17,169 nucleotides of DNA from an uncultured Lachnospiraceae bacterium (GTDB taxonomy: Bacteria > Bacillota > Clostridia > Lachnospirales > Lachnospiraceae). The notes beneath the pieces were generated by a model. The model saw nothing but the letters and a program-made list of their open reading frames with translations, ran no database searches and was not told where the DNA came from. Position numbers and translations under genes: made by a program. Shown here one piece after another: positions 8,206-14,048 of this stretch (position 1 is the stretch's first letter; each line of letters opens with the position of its first letter). The DNA lies in contig CANQEB010000021.1 of assembly GCA_947594085.1 (NCBI GenBank), forward strand, positions 1 to 17,169, given 5' to 3'.

Positions 8206-8403
8206 TCATCCTTTTTCTTTCCTATATCTCCCATTCATCTTATCTATTACTCGATTTTTCTCATCCATAACCAATTTTCTGACTTCTTCTGCCATGCTAA
8301 TTCCGTCTCTTTCTGCCAAAACTCTGAGCCATTGCTTCTCATCCTCAGCGAAATATAATGAAAATCCATAGCAACGATCGGGTTTGAATTGCTTTTTATC
8401 CAT
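8206..8403 (-). CDS. Small ribbon-helix-helix-like (Arc/CopG-type) protein
   Basis: A 65-aa basic protein. Residues 12-18 (YGFSLYF) could form the DNA-contacting beta strand. EDEKQWLRVLAERDG and then ISMAEEVRKLVMDE give the two helices typical of an Arc/CopG/MetJ ribbon-helix-helix fold. The C-terminus is Arg/Lys-rich. The start ATGGATAAA overlaps the stop of the upstream interrupted ORF. The nearest AAGGAG is about 14 bases away, which is long. The gene stops within a TGTCATTTTGTCA repeat, and the replication promoter lies just beyond. It is a natural candidate for the protein that binds these repeats, but that is inference from fold and position. Confidence 0.7.
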   Translation of the reverse strand: MDKKQFKPDRCYGFSLYFAEDEKQWLRVLAERDGISMAEEVRKLVMDEKNRVIDKMNGRYRKEKG

Positions 8404-8557
8404 GACTCATTAGCTCCTTATAGCATCTTCTTAAGTACTCTGTGTAAATAAGTCTTTCGAGCTCGTCCTCTGTCGAAGAATTATCTAAATGTGCCAACTC
8501 ACTCTACTCAAGAAACGGTAGTTTGTGGATCTTGATCTCAATCAGTTCCTCGTCCAT
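8396..8557 (-). pseudogene. Small ORF interrupted by an in-frame amber codon
   Basis: A good start (AAGGAGAGACA then ATG at 8557) opens 17 codons, MDEELIEIKIHKLPFLE, ending in TAG at 8504-8506. The same frame then stays open for 35 more codons (including EDELERLIYTEYLRRCYKEL) to a TAA at 8396-8398 that overlaps the start of the next gene, the usual layout in this operon. Read through, it would be an acidic, helical 53-residue protein. It may be a nonsense-mutated gene, a leaky amber, or a 17-codon leader followed by a TTG-started 33-codon ORF at 8497. TAG ends several other genes here, so wholesale recoding is unlikely. No family recognised. Confidence 0.45.
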
Positions 8558-8569
8558 TGTCTCTCCTTC

Positions 8570-8920
8570 TCAAAGTTCCAATTTTCCGGCATCTTTTATT
8601 CCCTCCTGCTGCTCTCGAATACTTCCATCTATTGACTTACGTATCTTTTCCATCTCTTCATTAATAGAAAGTTGAATGGATGCTCTCCGATTACTTTCTT
8701 TTAGTTCGTCTTGAAGATTTCTAATTTCTCGATCAATAATATACGGGTCTGATGTGGCAAGACCCGTATAACCATGCCGAAACCGATACCAACCAGAAAT
8801 TGCGTTTTCGATTTCCGTCGTTAGCGAAACATGATCCTCTTCTGCCATTTTACACAAAATATCAACAGTTCGTTCACTAAGCGATACCTTACAATGAACA
8901 GATTTATCCATCTCGTCCAT
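8570..8920 (-). CDS. Small protein with N-terminal ribbon-helix-helix-like segment and coiled coil
   Basis: A 116-aa protein. Residues 7-45 (VHCKVSLSERTVDILCKMAE, then HVSLTTEIENAISGWYRF) match the strand-helix-helix pattern of Arc/CopG-type DNA-binding proteins. Residues from about 65 to the end are charged and helical (IDREIRNLQDELKESNRRA, then NEEMEKIRKSID), probably a coiled coil. The start lies 2 bases after the previous stop, with AAAGGGTGG as binding site. Together with the 65-aa protein downstream it makes two ribbon-helix-helix candidates next to the TGTCA repeats. DNA binding is inferred, not shown. Confidence 0.7.
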   Translation of the reverse strand: MDEMDKSVHCKVSLSERTVDILCKMAEEDHVSLTTEIENAISGWYRFRHGYTGLATSDPYIIDREIRNLQDELKESNRRASIQLSINEEMEKIRKSIDGSIREQQEGIKDAGKLEL

Positions 8921-8921
8921 T

Positions 8922-9455
8922 TTACCACCCTTTCTCCGTCAAATACTCATTCATCTGCGACCAAATCTCGATCTCGCGTTGATCTCGTATGGGGTTACTC
9001 ACCGGAAATATCGACCCAGCTCCATCAGATAAGAATTCTCGATCCATCCACTGATCGAGGACATACTCCACCTCGTCACTTTCAAAATGCCGATCATCAA
9101 ATATGTCCAATCCAAGGTTGCAGATCATCTCCCAAAATATCAATTCCGGATGACTTTTCCCAGGATCCCCAGTGTATTCATCTTCGATCCGTTCCGCCAA
9201 TGCTACGAGCATTTCAAGCACCGAACAGTCATCTCGATGATCATACACCCCAATGTCAATGTCTTTTTCACGGTAGAACTCTTCTCTGAGACTGATCCCG
9301 TCGTCCGCTCGATTCCTATCCCGCTCCAAAATATAAATGAACGGGGTGTCATGCAGCTGCTTCATAAGTCGAGAGTAGCCAATTTTCCGCAACCGCACGT
9401 GATTTACGAGCCAAATTCCGTACTCATCCCAGAGCTGAGCTCCCATTGCATGCAT
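8922..9455 (-). CDS. Conserved phage protein of unknown function (177 aa)
   Basis: Acidic 177-aa protein with an ordered, conserved look. The N-terminus is WDEYGIWLVNHV; then comes LMKQLHDTPFIYILERDRNRADDG, with Leu, His, Arg and Asp positions I recall from many Firmicute phage proteins of this size; then CSVLEMLVALAERIED and LIFWEMICNLGLDIFDD; and a C-terminal REIEIWSQMNEYL. The family is familiar from phage early regions but I know no established function. The start is the ATG after AAAGGAGGTATCTTT. The leader upstream carries a terminator for the preceding gene and one ATTATATTT motif, so only 30 bases separate terminator and start codon. No signal peptide or membrane segment is visible. 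Confidence 0.85.
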   Translation of the reverse strand: MHAMGAQLWDEYGIWLVNHVRLRKIGYSRLMKQLHDTPFIYILERDRNRADDGISLREEFYREKDIDIGVYDHRDDCSVLEMLVALAERIEDEYTGDPGKSHPELIFWEMICNLGLDIFDDRHFESDEVEYVLDQWMDREFLSDGAGSIFPVSNPIRDQREIEIWSQMNEYLTEKGW

Positions 9456-9485
9456 AAAGATACCTCCTTTCTAAATATAATAGGT

Positions 9486-9513
9486 AAAAAGAAGAGCCCA
9501 TGTTAGGACTCTT
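9486..9513 (-). terminator. Terminator with stop codon of the 9503-9811 gene in its loop
   Basis: Minus-strand hairpin AAGAGTCC / GGGCTCTT (8 pairs, one G-U) around the loop TAACAT, then C and TTTTT. The TAA stop of the upstream gene forms the start of the loop, so the last codons encode the 5' arm. Confidence 0.75.
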
Positions 9514-9811
9514 TAAGATATGCATCAATTATGCTGTCTCCATATCGATCCCACCAGTCTCCGATAATCTCAGGCATTGTCCAAGAAAACTCGCTATGGA
9601 TTCTTTTAGTATACTCAATATATGCCTGCATTGCGTTCTTTCCAAGAGCGTAATAATCTACGTAAGCGAGATCAAGCTCTCTTTCATAAACACTTCCGCA
9701 TATACAGTCTTGTAGTATTTTCAAAATATCAAATCCATCTTCCAAGTACTCGATCCAATCCTTCACTTCCTCGAAGAAACACCGGGTCCAAATTTTAATT
9801 TCTTTCAGCAT
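9503..9811 (-). CDS. Hypothetical acidic helical protein (102 aa)
   Basis: A 102-aa protein, rich in Trp, Tyr, Asp and Glu, predicted mainly helical by eye: FFEEVKDWIEYLEDGFDI, then AYVDYYALGKNAMQAYIEY, and WWDRYGDSIIDAYL at the end. Two cysteines sit in LQDCICGS. No motif of known function is seen. The start is the ATG after AAGGAGGTGTATTATT. It is the last of three consecutive small genes (10223, 9872, 9503) that each carry their own ribosome binding site and a stop-codon-straddling terminator with the same loop, which suggests exchangeable one-gene cassettes. Role unknown. Confidence 0.78.
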   Translation of the reverse strand: MLKEIKIWTRCFFEEVKDWIEYLEDGFDILKILQDCICGSVYERELDLAYVDYYALGKNAMQAYIEYTKRIHSEFSWTMPEIIGDWWDRYGDSIIDAYLKES

Positions 9812-9851
9812 AATAATACACCTCCTTATTAAAGGACAGGAATATCACGCG

Positions 9852-9882
9852 AATAAAAGAAAGGTGCCATGTTAGGCACCCT
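9852..9882 (-). terminator. Terminator with stop codon of the 9872-10162 gene in its loop
   Basis: Minus-strand GGTGCC / GGCACC around loop TAACAT, extendable with wobble pairs on the outside, followed by TTTCTTTTATT. The TAA stop codon opens the loop, as in the two neighbouring terminators. Confidence 0.72.
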
Positions 9883-10162
9883 CCTCCGATTCGGTCTTCT
9901 TCTGTTTCTTCGCTTTTACCTTCTTAATGAGCTCCGGACCAAGTTCAGCCGCAACCATCCCAAGGCAAGCAGCGACAGCTCCGTCAAGCATGGACAAGAC
10001 TCTGACGGTACAGAATGTCTTCCATCTAATGAGAAACCAGTCTTGGCCCATCATTTTAGCCAATTTGTCCATGTCTTGTCGGACAACGTCATATTGCTCC
10101 CCGACAGCAGTTGAAACTTTCATCTGGCCACACTTAGAGTTCAAATATAGGTCTGTAAACAT
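9872..10162 (-). CDS. Hypothetical protein with possible membrane segment (96 aa)
   Basis: A 96-aa protein. The N-terminal half is mixed (MFTDLYLNSKCGQMKVS); a hydrophobic, alanine-rich stretch spans about residues 56-74 (VLSMLDGAVAACLGMVAAEL) and could be a membrane helix or a buried helix. The C-terminus is lysine-rich (KKVKAKKQKK) and then acidic. A positive tail after a hydrophobic helix suggests an inward-facing C-terminus if it is membrane-bound. The start is the ATG after AAAGGAGGTCTTTATC. It sits between two terminators of the same design. No family recognised. Confidence 0.75.
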   Translation of the reverse strand: MFTDLYLNSKCGQMKVSTAVGEQYDVVRQDMDKLAKMMGQDWFLIRWKTFCTVRVLSMLDGAVAACLGMVAAELGPELIKKVKAKKQKKTESEEGA

Positions 10163-10203
10163 GATAAAGACCTCCTTTCATTGTAAGCTTCGATTTCTAG
10201 ACG

Positions 10204-10233
10204 AAAAAAAGAAGAGGCCATGTTAAGCCTCTT
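10204..10233 (-). terminator. Terminator with stop codon of the 10223-10546 gene in its loop
   Basis: Minus-strand AAGAGGC / GCCTCTT (7 perfect pairs) around loop TTAACATG, then C and seven T. The TAA stop lies in the loop. The loop sequence TAACAT is shared with the next two terminators downstream. Confidence 0.78.
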
Positions 10234-10546
10234 GCGGAATCATCCATAGCAGATACAAACAATCTGCTACGAGATCCGACTTGCTTCCATGCCTCTCCTT
10301 CATCCAGAAATAGTACGTCCTGCAAATATCCATGTTGGCCCAGCATCTAAAGGCCTCTTTCTCTGTCTCAAACTCGACAATTTCACTCAGATTGGTACAT
10401 AGTTCCCCATAACCATCCCAGAATTCATCCCAGTGGTCCTCAAACCACATGTAATCCTGTTCAGATTGGGTCTTGTAAACCCATCCATCGAACCTGTAAG
10501 TGAATATCAGTCCTTTTACTAAGCTAACGATGCCAAATTTATGCAT
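10223..10546 (-). CDS. Hypothetical aromatic-rich protein (107 aa)
   Basis: Start chosen at the ATG at 10546 (MHKFGIVSLV), 8 bases after AAGGAGG; a GTG three codons earlier would sit too close to it. The protein is unusually rich in Trp, Tyr and Phe (YRFDGWVYKTQ, WFEDHWDEFWDGYGE, RTYYFWMKERHG) and acidic. The leader contains CCTTC-ATTATAAC-GAAGG, a short hairpin that would pair with part of the ribosome binding site, so translation might be modulated. No known domain. First of three adjacent genes with a stop-codon-straddling terminator. Confidence 0.75.
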   Translation of the reverse strand: MHKFGIVSLVKGLIFTYRFDGWVYKTQSEQDYMWFEDHWDEFWDGYGELCTNLSEIVEFETEKEAFRCWANMDICRTYYFWMKERHGSKSDLVADCLYLLWMIPQEA

Positions 10547-10589
10547 ATAGCACACCTCCTTCGTTATAATGAAGGATTTCTGTGCGATT

Positions 10590-10922
10590 CTAATGTTCTA
10601 TAATATCCACCATCCCACCGTGCTTCTCGATTAACTGGTCCACGATTTCGACTGGGACCTGACCATAAACAGTATGCGTCGGCTCACTTGGCGTCTCAGC
10701 ATACTCCAAAATAAGATCGTCCACCATGCTAGGATATCCGAGCTCGACTGTCTCGTATCGAGGTGCGTCGTTCACTCTAGGTGTGCAGTAGTGCCCATAA
10801 CTCGCCTGAATAGACACTTCGAATCCATCCTCGCATTTTACTCCCGGGCGGATTCTAAAATATCCAGATTGATCCCTTGAGCGAGTCAGTTTCAGAAACA
10901 AATTGGTGTTAAATGGCTGCAT
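10590..10922 (-). CDS. Conserved phage hypothetical protein (110 aa)
   Basis: Start at the ATG at 10922 (MQPFNTNLFLKL) after AAAGGAGAAAAGACA, 14 bases inside the end of the upstream gene. The protein has alternating short strands (YFRIRPGVKCEDGFEVSIQA, then YETVELGYPS) and a C-terminal segment TVYGQVPVEIVDQLIEKHGG. I recall proteins with this GFEVSIQA and VYGxVPxEIVxxxIxKHGG pattern in many Firmicute phages, all without known function. No membrane segment or catalytic motif. It is probably a small globular protein expressed early with its neighbours. Confidence 0.82.
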   Translation of the reverse strand: MQPFNTNLFLKLTRSRDQSGYFRIRPGVKCEDGFEVSIQASYGHYCTPRVNDAPRYETVELGYPSMVDDLILEYAETPSEPTHTVYGQVPVEIVDQLIEKHGGMVDIIEH

Positions 10923-11163
10923 TGTCTTTTCTCCTTTCATAGATTGTGTAATATCTTTTGACATTCTTCATATTCAGACAGACTTTCGCAATTTTGCGTA
11001 TATGATCGGGTTTATTATCTCGCTCCGCGTCTAGAAACGCACCATAATCAGACAAAAAGGTGTCCGGATCGTCAAGATTTACTTCTTTTGCCCATTTTTT
11101 GAATTGCTTGAGAAAGCGGTCAATTCTCAATTTCAAAATTGGCCCAACGAAAAAATTATTCAT
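10909..11163 (-). CDS. Hypothetical helical protein (84 aa)
   Basis: An 84-aa basic protein, MNNFFVGPILKL at the start, then RIDRFLKQFKKWAKEVNLDD, then IRKIAKVCLNMKNVKRYYTI, mainly helical by eye. The start is the ATG after AAAGGAGAAAAAGAC. A GATATTTT element lies just before the binding site. The gene overlaps the next one by 14 bases, so translation is probably coupled. No known motif, no signal peptide. Function unknown. Confidence 0.75.
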   Translation of the reverse strand: MNNFFVGPILKLRIDRFLKQFKKWAKEVNLDDPDTFLSDYGAFLDAERDNKPDHIRKIAKVCLNMKNVKRYYTIYERRKDNAAI

Positions 11164-11184
11164 GTCTTTTTCTCCTTTAAAATA

Positions 11185-11553
11185 TCATTCAATTGCCGTA
11201 TCCGGATCGAGAATTTTCGACAGATCTACCAAATCGACGAATTTGATCTTTAATTTATGATCGAACGGTATATATTCGTCCCCGTTTGTAGTCAGAAATA
11301 GGTCAAGATCCGGGAATTTCTCTTTATCGTCCCACACCCAGCCAAGAGTCAATGCCTCTCTTGACACGGGCAATTCGAGGTAACTCAAAATATCAATAAG
11401 TATTACAAACCCTCGTCGAAGCAATCGGCCTCGAAAATCGTTTCGAACATTGTTTAGAATGGCGATGCCCCATGCGCATCCCATGTGAGAATCCATAAAC
11501 CACACGTTTGAATTCCGATCGACGCATCTTATGCAAGTTTTTGTCTTTTTCAT
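11185..11553 (-). CDS. Stand-alone relative of the DUF6353 C-terminal module (copy 1)
   Basis: Start at the ATG at 11553 (MKKTKTCIRCVDRNSN), which follows GGAGGAAGTC; upstream codons in frame lack a binding site. A CIRC pair lies at the N-terminus. The core, ILNNVRNDFRGRLLRRGFVI, then LELPVSREALTLGWVWDD and KLKIKFVDL, aligns by eye with the neighbouring 11585-11944 protein and with the C-terminal part of the DUF6353-like proteins at 13018 and 16348 (pattern N-x(10)-G-x-V-x-L-x-(E/D), then L-x-(L/F)-P, then GW). Unlike those, it has no membrane segment. Biochemical role unknown. Confidence 0.75.
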   Translation of the reverse strand: MKKTKTCIRCVDRNSNVWFMDSHMGCAWGIAILNNVRNDFRGRLLRRGFVILIDILSYLELPVSREALTLGWVWDDKEKFPDLDLFLTTNGDEYIPFDHKLKIKFVDLVDLSKILDPDTAIE

Positions 11554-11563
11554 GACTTCCTCC

Positions 11564-11599
11564 AAAAATATAAGAAGAGGAGCCCTATGCGAGCCCCTC
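11564..11599 (-). terminator. Terminator overlapping the 3' end of the 11585-11944 gene
   Basis: Minus-strand GAGGGGCTC / GGGCTCCTC, 9 pairs with two G-U, loop GCATA, then TTCTTATATTTTT. The TAG stop codon starts in the loop and ends in the 3' arm. The ribosome binding site of the next gene follows at once. Confidence 0.7.
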
Positions 11600-11944
11600 C
11601 TCCGTTTTGTACAGGCCACTTATGTCCTTCAGATTATGGAAAGTCACCTCGAACCATCCTCCCGGAAGATAAGACCAGGTCACCAGATCTTCCTTCCTCA
11701 GTTTCTCATCGAATTCCCATCCGAGAGTCAATCCCTCGTAAGACTGCCGAAGATGCATCCATTTGAGAGCCTCATTCAAGGTCTCAACGCCATGAACCTC
11801 CAACGAGCGCATAAGGCATTTCCTCATGTTCCGAAGTTCGTACTCGATATCATCCGAGCCTTTAGAAGACATCCAATACTTCCAGTAAGATTCTTCCGGT
11901 CCAACTTTCCGAGTGACTTCCATAGTATTTTTGTTAATAGACAT
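11585..11944 (-). CDS. Stand-alone relative of the DUF6353 C-terminal module (copy 2)
   Basis: Start at the ATG at 11944 (MSINKNTMEVTRK), 7 bases after AGGAAGGT; a GTG at 11953 is the alternative. 119 aa. Core segments ELRNMRKCLMRSLEVHG, ETLNEALKWMHLRQSYEG, LTLGWEFDE and WFEVTFHNLKDIS match the next gene in order and spacing (LTLGW is identical), so the two are probably tandem duplicates. The TLNE and LGW positions also match FLNEVYDALGFP and LVGW in the DUF6353-like protein at 13018. No catalytic signature. The last codons form one arm of a terminator. Confidence 0.75.
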   Translation of the reverse strand: MSINKNTMEVTRKVGPEESYWKYWMSSKGSDDIEYELRNMRKCLMRSLEVHGVETLNEALKWMHLRQSYEGLTLGWEFDEKLRKEDLVTWSYLPGGWFEVTFHNLKDISGLYKTEEGLA

Positions 11945-11965
11945 TATAGTCACCTTCCTTTCACT

Positions 11966-12181
11966 CTAGGAATGGATTTCACCGCGAATATAATCCTCCA
12001 AAATCCTAGAGATCTGCGGACAGCTATCATGGTTCCATTTCTCGCAGACTTTGATATGCTTACAGCTAATCGCCTTCACATTGAATCCGTTTTGCCAAAG
12101 AAGAGACTCAATATCCGGATCAAAGTCCCAGCATTCCAAACAGCACGGTTTCAAATCGATTATGTGCCTATACTCACTCAT
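11966..12181 (-). CDS. Cysteine-rich small protein (71 aa), possible zinc binder
   Basis: Start at the ATG at 12181 (MSEYRHIIDLKP), 8 bases inside the upstream gene, with CGAGGAGACG before it. It carries six cysteines in two clusters: CCLEC near residue 13, then CKHIKVC followed by HDSC around residues 41-54, with a nearby histidine. Such spacing could bind a metal, but it matches no zinc-finger type I can name. The C-terminus ILEDYIRGEIHS contains a copy of the dispersed ATTATATTC motif, about 40 bases before the next start codon. Function unknown. Confidence 0.72.
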   Translation of the reverse strand: MSEYRHIIDLKPCCLECWDFDPDIESLLWQNGFNVKAISCKHIKVCEKWNHDSCPQISRILEDYIRGEIHS

Positions 12182-12881
12182 CAGGATGCGTCTCCTCATA
12201 CGAAGCATCAATGCGCATGATCTCATAACACGTATCGAGTTCGTCGTTCATGACATAGATAACCTTCTCGTCCGAGTCCATAAACCCATACTTCCTCAGA
12301 CAATCCCCGACAAGCCGCTCGACGTCGCTGATGCGCTCTTCCGTATCCACATCGGCAAGGACGTTGTCCTCATCGTAGAATTGCAGCTCCACCATGTCGA
12401 TGCCAGCCGGGAGTTCCGCCGCCTTGTCGGCCGAGATTAGATGTGGCTTCCGCCCTTTGGACGCTTCATGGCGGGAGATGATTTCGGCAAGCTCGGGGTC
12501 TTCGATTTCGGAATCGTCGTCTTCGGAATCCTCGGTGTCCTCACTGTCTTGGGTGCTTTCGTTATCATGGGATGGTTCCTCCTTTTTTACTGTGCCGTAC
12601 ATAGCGGCGTAATTTGTTCCCTGCCGATTACGCTCGAGACGCTCTCGAATTTCAGCCGCTTTCTGATCGCTCCATTTGACAGGGTTGATCTCTTCTTCCT
12701 GCTCCTCGGAAACTTCTTCCTCATCCTTGGGAACGCCGTAGACGAGCTGCTTCATCTCATTGACTGTCTCCTCAGCATATTCGCGATAGACCTTCTCGTA
12801 ATGGACTTTCGCGCCAAAGAAGCCACCGAGAGCGCCGATGACGGCGCCTCCGATGAAGAATATAATATTAGTGTGTTTCAT
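12174..12881 (-). CDS. Membrane-anchored acidic phage protein (235 aa)
   Basis: An N-terminal membrane helix (residues 5-24, glycine-rich, NIIFFIGGAVIGALGGFFGA) is followed by a Lys/Tyr/Glu helix, an acidic linker (EEEVSEEQEEE), a conserved-looking KWSDQKAAEIRERLERNRQG at 69-88, and a long Asp/Glu/Ser tract at 103-130. The globular C-terminus has HLISADKAAELP, VELQFYDEDNVLADVDTEE and VIYVMNDELDTCYEIMR. I recall phage proteins with this C-terminal pattern next to DUF6353 genes, all of unknown function. The start ATG overlaps the stop of a 47-aa membrane protein whose last codons supply the AAAAGGAGG site. The body probably faces the cytoplasm. Confidence 0.82.
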   Translation of the reverse strand: MKHTNIIFFIGGAVIGALGGFFGAKVHYEKVYREYAEETVNEMKQLVYGVPKDEEEVSEEQEEEINPVKWSDQKAAEIRERLERNRQGTNYAAMYGTVKKEEPSHDNESTQDSEDTEDSEDDDSEIEDPELAEIISRHEASKGRKPHLISADKAAELPAGIDMVELQFYDEDNVLADVDTEERISDVERLVGDCLRKYGFMDSDEKVIYVMNDELDTCYEIMRIDASYEETHPDE

Positions 12882-13021
12882 TTGTCTTTTTTCCTCCTTT
12901 TAAATTCTTTCAATGGATCGTCCGAGAAGAAGTCGACTAGTGTGTAAATAACGTCAAACATGAGACCGATTATAGCACAGCCAACCACCGACAGAAGAAT
13001 ATAAAATGCAATGTCACTCAT
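12878..13021 (-). CDS. Small single-pass membrane protein (47 aa)
   Basis: ATG at 13021 overlaps the stop of the DUF6353-like gene (ATGA), and the stop at 12878 overlaps the next ATG, so it is tightly nested in the operon. Residues 3-25 are hydrophobic (DIAFYILLSVVGCAIIGLMF), then VIYTLVDFFSDDP, and the tail is basic (KEFKRRKKDK). This is the pattern of a single-pass protein with a cytoplasmic C-terminus. The tail codons double as the ribosome binding site of the downstream gene. No family recognised. It may partner the flanking membrane proteins, which is inference from position. Confidence 0.75.
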   Translation of the reverse strand: MSDIAFYILLSVVGCAIIGLMFDVIYTLVDFFSDDPLKEFKRRKKDK

Positions 13022-14025
13022 ATCAGATCAATAATTACTCCATCGACATTGAAGTCGAGAAGTACGGCATTCTCTTGCTGGTTGATAAACCGTCTCACCT
13101 GAGGATTGCTGATGTCACGCAGACCGAACGAAATATAATTACTCGGTTCAGACGGAGGATTCTGTACCCAGCCGACCAAGCCTCCCTCAGACGTCATGGG
13201 GAACCCGAGTGCATCATACACCTCATTCAGGAACACGTAACCACGCGTGTTGAGGATCGTGTTGAAGTAGTTCTCCTGCGCCTTCAGGAACTGCATGTTG
13301 AAGAACGGGTCGTCATACCAATTTGGATTGGGCACGCCGTCACGAATATAATGCTCAAATACACGAGCATACTGAGACGGCTCCCCACCGTCGAGGGTCA
13401 GAATATCCTCCTTGGTCTTCTTTTTCTTACCCTTCTCGTCCGTGGTCTCTCCAACGAGCTGCTCCTTCTTCCAGCCGTAGCGGAAGCGTTCATCGGCCTC
13501 ATCTCCGAGCTCCTCCCGCACTCTCTGACGATATGTCTCAAATGCTGCCATAGCGCCGTTATAGGCTCCCAGAAGGCCCGTATAGCGCTTCTTTTCCACG
13601 CTGTAGGATCCCACGATGCAAGCCCCAGAAGCCAGCCCAAGGCTCACAGAGGGGCCGTAGAGGCAAATATAATCCTTGGCAATGGTTAGATAAGCCTTCG
13701 TCTTTTCTTTCTGCACGTCCTTTACAGAAATAGCATGGCCTGTGATCTCATCGTCGTCAAGAGTCGTAGGCATAGTCGTGCCAATGTAATCTTCCATCTC
13801 GTGAATATCATCCATCATGTCCTCGTGGGATGCTACAACACCTGGAAGCTTCGTCGTCGCCTTGCAAGCCAAAATTACGGTCCCCACAAATCCACTGATC
13901 CCGCTCACAAGCAGAATCTCCGGAGAGTGCTTCTGGACCCGCAACTTACTTCTTCCAAGAAATCTGGAAAGCTTTACAGGAATTTTAACCTGGGGAATTT
14001 TTACGTTAGGCAGTTTCATTTTCAT
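13018..14025 (-). CDS. DUF6353-like membrane protein (335 aa)
   Basis: An N-terminal basic repeat (LPNVKIPQVKIPVKL) precedes KHSPEILLVSGISGFVGTVI (33-52), a membrane helix with the SPEIL entry typical of DUF6353 proteins. A second hydrophobic segment covers about 119-141 (YGPSVSLGLASGACIVGS). After a charged region (residues about 170-215) the C-terminal module has NYFNTILNTRGYVFLNEVYD, ALGFPMT, GLVGWV, and near the end AVLLDFNVDG. Two helices plus a soluble C-terminal module suggest a membrane-attached protein. A shorter paralog lies at 16348-17169. The start is the ATG after AAAGGAGCTCAATTCA. The family is common in Firmicute phages and has no known function. Confidence 0.83.
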   Translation of the reverse strand: MKMKLPNVKIPQVKIPVKLSRFLGRSKLRVQKHSPEILLVSGISGFVGTVILACKATTKLPGVVASHEDMMDDIHEMEDYIGTTMPTTLDDDEITGHAISVKDVQKEKTKAYLTIAKDYICLYGPSVSLGLASGACIVGSYSVEKKRYTGLLGAYNGAMAAFETYRQRVREELGDEADERFRYGWKKEQLVGETTDEKGKKKKTKEDILTLDGGEPSQYARVFEHYIRDGVPNPNWYDDPFFNMQFLKAQENYFNTILNTRGYVFLNEVYDALGFPMTSEGGLVGWVQNPPSEPSNYISFGLRDISNPQVRRFINQQENAVLLDFNVDGVIIDLI

Positions 14026-14048
14026 TGAATTGAGCTCCTTTCAATATT

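Larger units (their letters stand above)
8041..8208. repeat. TGTCATTTTGTCA repeats with AT-rich block: candidate origin/operator
   Basis: Three copies of the 13-mer TGTCATTTTGTCA: 8113-8125 and 8196-8208 on the plus strand, and 8041-8053 on the minus. Each is two TGTCA half-sites with an 8-base period. Further TGTCA/TGACA units lie at 8024, 8166 and 8185. Positions 8055-8120 are almost pure A/T, like a DNA unwinding element. The rightmost copy overlaps the stop codon of the 8206-8403 gene. Iterons beside an AT-rich block and just ahead of helicase/primase/polymerase coding sequence resemble a phage replication origin. The 8-base period also suits side-by-side ribbon-helix-helix dimers. This is sequence pattern plus inference. 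Confidence 0.6.

Noticed and set aside
8396..8557. Genome-wide TAG recoding as explanation of the amber ORF
   Set aside because: At least six other genes here end sensibly at TAG, and reading through those would run into overlapping downstream genes.
10558..10582. CCTTC/GAAGG hairpin as a terminator
   Set aside because: Only five pairs and no T-run; it overlaps the ribosome binding site, so at most it affects translation.
11531..12220. Plus-strand open frame of 229 codons
   Set aside because: Antisense to three well-spaced small genes that have good ribosome binding sites; no recognisable domain.
12969..12977. Extended -10 sequence TGCTATAAT inside the 47-aa gene
   Set aside because: No acceptable -35 box 16-18 bases upstream and it lies within coding sequence; could be chance.
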